Assembly (NCBI GenBank): GCA_947459855.1
Contig: CANHFL010000021.1
Span: 1-9,116, forward strand
Direction of reading: 5' to 3'
DNA length: 9,116 nucleotides
Origin: Planctomycetaceae bacterium
GTDB taxonomy: Bacteria > Planctomycetota > Phycisphaerae > Phycisphaerales > SM1A02
The notes beneath the pieces are model-generated. The model saw only the letters and a program-made list of their open reading frames with translations, ran no database searches and was not told the origin of the DNA. The position numbers and the translations under genes are program-made. Below, one piece after another: positions 5,362-9,116 of the stretch; within the stretch, counting starts at the first letter, position 1, and the number at the start of each line of letters is the position of its first letter.

Positions 5362-6237
5362 TCAGCCGAAGCGGCCCGAGACATAGTCCTCGGTCTGCTT
5401 GTTGGCGGGGTTGGTGAAGATGCGGTCCGTGTCGCCGACCTCGACGACGCGGCCTTCGTAGAAGAAGGCCGTCACGTCGCTGACGCGCGCGGCCTGCTGC
5501 ATGTTGTGGGTGACGATGACGATGGTGTACTGCGTCTCCAGCTCGCGGATCAGCTGCTCGATGCTGGCCGTCGAGCGCGGGTCGAGTGCCGAGCACGGCT
5601 CGTCCATCAGCAGGACCTCGGGGCCGACCGCGATGGCGCGCGCGATGCACAGGCGCTGCTGCTGGCCGCCGGAGAGGCCCAGTGCGCTGGACTTCAGGCG
5701 GTCCTTGACCTCGTTCCACAGCGCCGCGGCGCGCAGGCTGTTCTCCACCAGTTCGTCCAAGTCCGTGCGCGAGTGCTTCCGGTGGAGGCGCGGCCCGAAC
5801 GCGACGTTGTCGTAGATCGACTTCGGGAACGGGTTCGGCTTCTGGAAGACCATGCCGACGCGGCGGCGCAGCTCGACCACGTCCATGCCGCGGTCAAGCA
5901 GGTCGCCGCCGTCCAGCGTCAGCGTGCCCTCGGCGCGGGCGCCGGGGATGGTGTCGTTCATCCGGTTGATCCAGCGCAGGAACGTGCTCTTGCCGCAGCC
6001 CGAGGGGCCGATCAGCGCGGTGACCTTGCGCGCGGGGATGTCGAGCGCCAGGTCCTTCAGTGCGTGGAACTGGCCGTACCAGCTGTTGAAGCCGGCGGCG
6101 CGGACGGCCAGCTCGGGGTGGCCGGCGGGCGCGGGGGCGGCGCCGGCCACCCCGTGCGGTGCGATGGCCGGCCGCCGCGCGTGCGTGGCGTCGGCGGTGC
6201 TGGCGGGGGTGGGCGGCGTCGTCATGGCGGGGCTCAT
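5362..6237 (-). CDS. pstB: Phosphate ABC transporter ATPase PstB
   Basis: PstB is the ATP-hydrolysing subunit of the high-affinity phosphate importer; a dimer docks on the cytoplasmic face of PstC-PstA. All ABC motifs are intact in the 291 residues: Walker [10 protein letters not shown] at 77-85, the Q-loop [10 protein letters not shown] at 131-140 (a PstB hallmark), the signature LSGGQQQR at 188-195, Walker B VLLMDEP with the D-loop SALDP ending at residue 220, and H244 in VTHNM. The C-terminus [16 protein letters not shown] is also family-typical. Compared with about 257 residues in E. coli, the N-terminus carries an extra stretch of roughly 40 residues rich in alanine, proline and threonine. 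Starts are possible at 6237 (seven bases after the pstA stop) or at 6225; neither has a clear Shine-Dalgarno sequence, and both keep the extension. The identification is secure; the exact start is less so. Confidence 0.96.
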   Translation of the reverse strand: MSPAMTTPPTPASTADATHARRPAIAPHGVAGAAPAPAGHPELAVRAAGFNSWYGQFHALKDLALDIPARKVTALIGPSGCGKSTFLRWINRMNDTIPGARAEGTLTLDGGDLLDRGMDVVELRRRVGMVFQKPNPFPKSIYDNVAFGPRLHRKHSRTDLDELVENSLRAAALWNEVKDRLKSSALGLSGGQQQRLCIARAIAVGPEVLLMDEPCSALDPRSTASIEQLIRELETQYTIVIVTHNMQQAARVSDVTAFFYEGRVVEVGDTDRIFTNPANKQTEDYVSGRFG

Positions 6238-6244
6238 CGGGGGG

Positions 6245-7237
6245 TCAGTTCGCGGCGGACTGCAGCCGCTGCCGGATCAGCACGGCGACCGCGTTGAAGG
6301 TCAGGAGGACGGCCAGGAGCACGATGATCGCGGCGGCCGCCAGGTCGTGGAACTCGGCCTGCGGGCGGCCTGCCCAGTTGAAGATCTGGAGCGGGAGCAC
6401 CGTGAAGTCGCTCATCAGGTTGACGGGCGTGGCGCGGCTGAAGAGCGGCACGCCCAGCACCAGGATCGGGGCGGCCTCGCCGATCGCGCGGCTCATGGCC
6501 AGGATCGCGCCGGTCATGATCATCGGGACCGAGGCCGGGAGCGTGATGTTCCACGTGGTCTGCCAGGTGGTGGCGCCCAGCGCGAGCGACCCTGCGCGCA
6601 GGCTGCGCGGCACCGACCGCAGCGCCTCGCGGCTGCTCACGATGACGATCGGCAGCACCACCAGCATGAGCGTCAGGCCGCCCGAGAGGACACCGGAACC
6701 GAACGGCAGCCGCAGGAAGAGGAACGACTCGGGGTCGCCGATCTCGATCGGGTTGTCGGGGTTCGCCATGCCGAACAGCCGCACGAACGCCGTCAACCCC
6801 AGGATCCCGTAGACGATCGACGGCACGCCGGCCAGGTTCGAGATGTTGATCGAGATGAACCGCGTGAGCCGCGACTTGGGCGCGAACTCCTCCAGGTACA
6901 GCGCCGTGCCCACGCCGATGGGCAGCGCGGTCAGCGCGCAGACGGCGCAGACCCAGATGCTGCCCCAGAGCGGAGCCTTGATGCCGGCGTCCGCGGCCTT
7001 GCGGCTGGCGAAGCGCCCCAGGAAGTCCCAGGAGAGGCTGCCGCTGCCCTCGCGCCAGATGGTGACCAGGAGCACCACGAGCGTCAGGACCGCGAGCGCC
7101 GTGCAGGCCAGGCACACGGCAAGGAAGAGGCGGTTGCGCAGGGCGCGCGCCAGCGCGGATGCCGGCGGCGCCGACGCGGCGATGTCCGCGGGGCGGCGGT
7201 GGGAGGGGGCCGTCGGCGGGACCGCGAACTGCGCCAT
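6245..7237 (-). CDS. pstA: Phosphate ABC transporter permease PstA
   Basis: PstA is one of the two inner-membrane subunits forming the phosphate translocation path. The 330 residues begin with a short cytoplasmic tail, followed by about six hydrophobic segments near residues 37-60, 88-113, 132-154, 183-201, 236-262 and 297-320. The cytoplasmic coupling (EAA) loop [20 protein letters not shown] is at 204-223 and continues to the ITLPASVP segment, the docking site for PstB. The motif [11 protein letters not shown] at 249-259 is typical of PstA/PstC permeases. The ATG at 7237 overlaps the pstC stop by one base (TGATG) and has a strong GAGGAG eight bases upstream, so translation is both coupled and independently primed. 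Length is normal (E. coli 296) with a slightly longer N-terminus. It sits between pstC and pstB in the standard operon order. Confidence 0.95.
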   Translation of the reverse strand: MAQFAVPPTAPSHRRPADIAASAPPASALARALRNRLFLAVCLACTALAVLTLVVLLVTIWREGSGSLSWDFLGRFASRKAADAGIKAPLWGSIWVCAVCALTALPIGVGTALYLEEFAPKSRLTRFISINISNLAGVPSIVYGILGLTAFVRLFGMANPDNPIEIGDPESFLFLRLPFGSGVLSGGLTLMLVVLPIVIVSSREALRSVPRSLRAGSLALGATTWQTTWNITLPASVPMIMTGAILAMSRAIGEAAPILVLGVPLFSRATPVNLMSDFTVLPLQIFNWAGRPQAEFHDLAAAAIIVLLAVLLTFNAVAVLIRQRLQSAAN

Positions 7238-8208
7238 CAGTCGTACTCCTCGCGGAAGCGGCGCAGGAAGAGGTCGCCCGCGATGGTCATCGCCAGCGTG
7301 ATGGCGAAGAGCACGGTGGCCACGGCGTAGCTGGAGCGGTACTCGACGCCGGTGGCCGGCGCATCGCCCAGGAAGATCTGGACCATGTACGCGGTCATGG
7401 TCTGGACCTCGGCGGTGGGGTCTGCCGTCATGCGGGCCAGGCCGCCTGCGGCCAGTGCCACGATCATCGTCTCGCCGATCGCGCGGGTGATCGCGAGCAG
7501 CCACGAGGCCATGATTCCGCTGAGCGCGGCGGGCACGACCACCTTGACGCTGACGTCGAACTTGGTGCCGCCCAGGCCGTAGGCCGCGTCGCGCAGGCTG
7601 CGCGGGACGGCGCGCAGGGCATCCTCGGAAAGGCTGGCCACGATCGGCAGGATCATGATGCCCACCGCGATGCCCGCGCTGGCGGCGTTGTAGGTGCCGA
7701 AGCGCTCGCTCACCTGCCCATGCAGGAACGGCGTGATCACCTCGAGGGCGAAGAAGCCGTAGACGACCGTCGGGATGCCGGCCAGCACCTCGAGCACGGG
7801 CTTGAGCACCGCGCGCACGCGGCGCGGGGCGTACTCGCTCAGGTAGACGGCGACGATCAGCCCCACGGGCAGCGCGAACGCCGCGGCGATCGCGGTGACG
7901 AGCAGCGTGCCGCAGACCAGCGGCCAGATGCCGAAGTGCTTCTCGTCGCCCAGGAGCGGCGACCAGACGGTGCCCGTCAGGAAGTCGCCCAGGCTGACCT
8001 CGGGCATGGCGAAGAAGCCCACCGACTGCCAGAGCAGGATGGTCAGGATGGTGAACGTCGAGAGGACGGTGAGCGCCGCGCAGCCGAAGAGCGCGCGCTT
8101 GACCAGGCGCTCGGTCGCGGCTCGCACCGCGCGGGAGCGCTCGGTCCCGCGGCGCGACGCGGCGGCGGCGTTCCGGGCAGCGGCGACGACGTCGGGTGCG
8201 GGGGGCAT
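7237..8208 (-). CDS. pstC: Phosphate ABC transporter permease PstC
   Basis: PstC is the second membrane subunit of the phosphate importer, pairing with PstA. The 323-residue protein has a roughly 35-residue basic/alanine-rich cytoplasmic N-terminus, a first membrane segment near 39-60, and further segments near 97-122, 138-160, 176-195, 228-255 and 293-315. The EAA coupling loop EDALRAVPRSLRDAAYGLGG is at 195-214, followed by TRAIGETMIVALAAGG at 241-256, a pattern shared by PstC proteins. IPTVVYGFFAL at 145-155 is another family landmark. The ATG at 8208 is not preceded by a clear Shine-Dalgarno sequence; instead the heptamer CCCCGGA sits directly before it, within reach of local RNA structure in the 105-base pstS-pstC spacer. 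The stop overlaps the pstA start by one base. PstC and PstA are similar, but the gene order and the sequence of each coupling loop support this assignment. Confidence 0.95.
   Translation of the reverse strand: MPPAPDVVAAARNAAAASRRGTERSRAVRAATERLVKRALFGCAALTVLSTFTILTILLWQSVGFFAMPEVSLGDFLTGTVWSPLLGDEKHFGIWPLVCGTLLVTAIAAAFALPVGLIVAVYLSEYAPRRVRAVLKPVLEVLAGIPTVVYGFFALEVITPFLHGQVSERFGTYNAASAGIAVGIMILPIVASLSEDALRAVPRSLRDAAYGLGGTKFDVSVKVVVPAALSGIMASWLLAITRAIGETMIVALAAGGLARMTADPTAEVQTMTAYMVQIFLGDAPATGVEYRSSYAVATVLFAITLAMTIAGDLFLRRFREEYD
7246..7251 (-). promoter_or_regulatory. Ribosome-binding site of pstA
   Basis: GAGGAG on the minus strand lies eight bases before the pstA ATG at 7237, inside the last codons of pstC. 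It fixes the pstA start, even though a much longer in-frame open stretch continues upstream inside pstC. Confidence 0.7.
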
Positions 8209-8224
8209 TCCGGGGCGCAGGGTA

Positions 8225-8243
8225 TCCGGGGAGGTGCCCCGGA
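8225..8243 (-). promoter_or_regulatory. Small hairpin near the pstC start, one of two alternative pairings
   Basis: On the minus strand TCCGGGG (8243-8237) and CCCCGGA (8231-8225) form a perfect 7-bp stem around a CACCT loop, ending 16 bases before the pstC ATG. A second CCCCGGA (8215-8209) directly abuts that ATG and could pair with the same TCCGGGG arm, which would bury the start region. The pairing is seen in the sequence; a regulatory role is inference. Confidence 0.35.
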
Positions 8244-8248
8244 AGTGG

Positions 8249-8282
8249 CGCGGCGGGGCGGCCCGGAGGCCACCCCGCCGCG
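8249..8282 (-). promoter_or_regulatory. Strong intercistronic hairpin between pstS and pstC
   Basis: On the minus strand two 15-base arms pair completely, with a single G-U wobble, around a TCCG loop closed by a C-G pair, which is the unusually stable UNCG tetraloop type. It lies 31 bases after the pstS stop and about 40 bases before the pstC start. No U-run follows, so it is probably not an efficient intrinsic terminator. A likely role, inferred, is to block 3' exonucleases or partly attenuate transcription, so that the substrate-binding protein is made in excess over the membrane subunits. Confidence 0.65.
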
Positions 8283-8313
8283 AATCTTCACGGGACGTTG
8301 ACCCGTTCCGGGG

Positions 8314-9116
8314 TCACTTGTAGAGGTCCGCCAGCGCGCCGGGGCGCTCCTTGCCGTTCTCGTCCAGCATCTGGGTGCCGGTCTTGAGGGCGACCAGGTT
8401 GGCCTTGGCGCGGTCGTAGAGCGCGGCGGGCAGCTTGACGAAGCCGACCTCCTCGGCGAACTTCGCGGCGTTCGACAGGTAGAAGTCGACGAACGCCTTG
8501 ACCTGCGGCTTGTCCAGCGAGCCCTTGTTCACGTAGATGAAGAGCGGCCGGCTGAACGGGGCGTAGGTGGCACCCTCGATCGTCTCGTGGCTGGGGGTGA
8601 CCGTGGCGCCGGTGGCAGGGTTGACCACGGGCACGCAGGTCAGCTTCTCCTTGTTCTCCATGTAGTAGGCGAAGCCGAAGAAGCCGATCGCGTTGACATC
8701 GCCGGACACGCCCTTGACCAGCACGTTGTCGTCCTCGCTGACGCTCAGGTCCGCGCGGATCTTGCCGTCCTTGCCAACCACGACCTCCTTGAAGTAGTCG
8801 AAGGTGCCGCTGTCGGTGCCTGGCGAATAGAGCTTGATGGTCTCGGCCGGCCATGAGGGGTCGACGTCCTTCCAGGTCTTCGCGGGCTCGGACGCGGAAT
8901 AGAGCTTCTTGACCTGCGCGACGGTCAGCTGCTTGACCCAGGTGTTGCCCTTGTTGACCACGATGGTGAGGCCGTCGAAGGCGACCGGCAGCTCGATGAA
9001 CTCGATGCTGCGGGACTTCGCGGCCTCGATCTCGGCCTTCTTGATGCAGCGCGAGGCGTCCGCGACGTCCAGTTCGCCGGCGCCGAAGCGCTTGAACCCG
9101 CCGCCGGTGCCCGAGA
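8314..9116 (-). CDS. pstS: Phosphate-binding protein PstS, N-terminus beyond window edge
   Basis: PstS is the extracytoplasmic phosphate-binding protein that delivers phosphate to PstCA. The visible 266 residues cover most of the mature protein; the signal peptide and first part are outside the window. The first visible residues SGTGGGFKRFGAGELDVADASR contain the anion-binding SGTGGG turn and the D-x-x-DASR segment. A second phosphate-binding loop, PGTDSGTFDYF, lies farther on. The stretch VAFDGLTIVVNK and the motif IGFFGFAYY are also typical of the PBP2 PstS/SphX group, and the C-terminus ends in ADLYK. The stop codon at 8314 is followed immediately by CCCCGGA and the spacer hairpins. Promoter, Pho box and start codon cannot be judged. 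The ATP-driven partners follow in order on the same strand, so the assignment as the phosphate, rather than another anion, binding protein is strong. Confidence 0.95.
   Translation of the reverse strand, partial: SGTGGGFKRFGAGELDVADASRCIKKAEIEAAKSRSIEFIELPVAFDGLTIVVNKGNTWVKQLTVAQVKKLYSASEPAKTWKDVDPSWPAETIKLYSPGTDSGTFDYFKEVVVGKDGKIRADLSVSEDDNVLVKGVSGDVNAIGFFGFAYYMENKEKLTCVPVVNPATGATVTPSHETIEGATYAPFSRPLFIYVNKGSLDKPQVKAFVDFYLSNAAKFAEEVGFVKLPAALYDRAKANLVALKTGTQMLDENGKERPGALADLYK

Noticed and set aside
4528..6297. A long open frame on the plus strand opposite phoU and pstB
   Set aside because: PhoU and PstB are unmistakable on the minus strand; the antisense translation has no recognisable motif.
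1..9116. Mobile element, CRISPR array, phage defence or biosynthetic cluster
   Set aside because: No transposase, integrase, regularly spaced repeats or defence-type domains are present; nearly all of the sequence is covered by core genes of uniform composition.

Overview
The window is a compact, GC-rich stretch of bacterial chromosome holding housekeeping and nutrient-uptake genes. I see no phage, transposon, CRISPR, tRNA or rRNA sequence. Codons end almost always in G or C. The overall character, the L34 protein that begins MHYPHK instead of the common MKRTYQP, and the GYGNQGR-type ketol-acid reductoisomerase make me think of the Planctomycetota (perhaps Phycisphaerae). That assignment is inference from memory, not a search result.

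Layout, left to right. (1) Positions 1-1836, minus strand: ilvC (branched-chain amino acid synthesis) followed by uppP (undecaprenyl-diphosphate recycling), which runs off the left edge. (2) Positions 1837-2139: a 303-base divergent intergenic region with a perfect 9-bp inverted repeat and a low-scoring sigma-54-like site. (3) Positions 2140-3820, plus strand: a three-gene unit of a PilZ (c-di-GMP receptor) protein, an unrecognised tail-anchored membrane protein, and RNase III. Both junctions are 4-base GTGA overlaps. (4) Positions 3842-4529, minus strand: rpmH (ribosomal protein L34) followed four bases later by aroK (shikimate kinase), with a recognisable sigma-70-type promoter in front of rpmH. 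The aroK and rnc genes converge with only 21 bases between them. (5) Positions 4680-9116, minus strand: a complete-order high-affinity phosphate operon pstS-pstC-pstA-pstB-phoU. The 5' end of pstS, and therefore any Pho box, lies beyond the right edge.

The pst genes work as one system. PstS captures phosphate outside the membrane, PstC and PstA form the channel, PstB hydrolyses ATP, and PhoU links transport to phosphate signalling. The pstS-pstC spacer contains a strong 15-bp hairpin with a UCCG tetraloop and a set of repeated heptamers, suggesting that PstS is made in excess over the membrane components.

I do not find a new multi-gene system. The points most worth a second look are an RNase III with glycine at a normally acidic metal-binding position, the PilZ/membrane-protein/RNase III coupling, the rpmH-aroK junction without rnpA, and the RNA structures in the pstS-pstC spacer.
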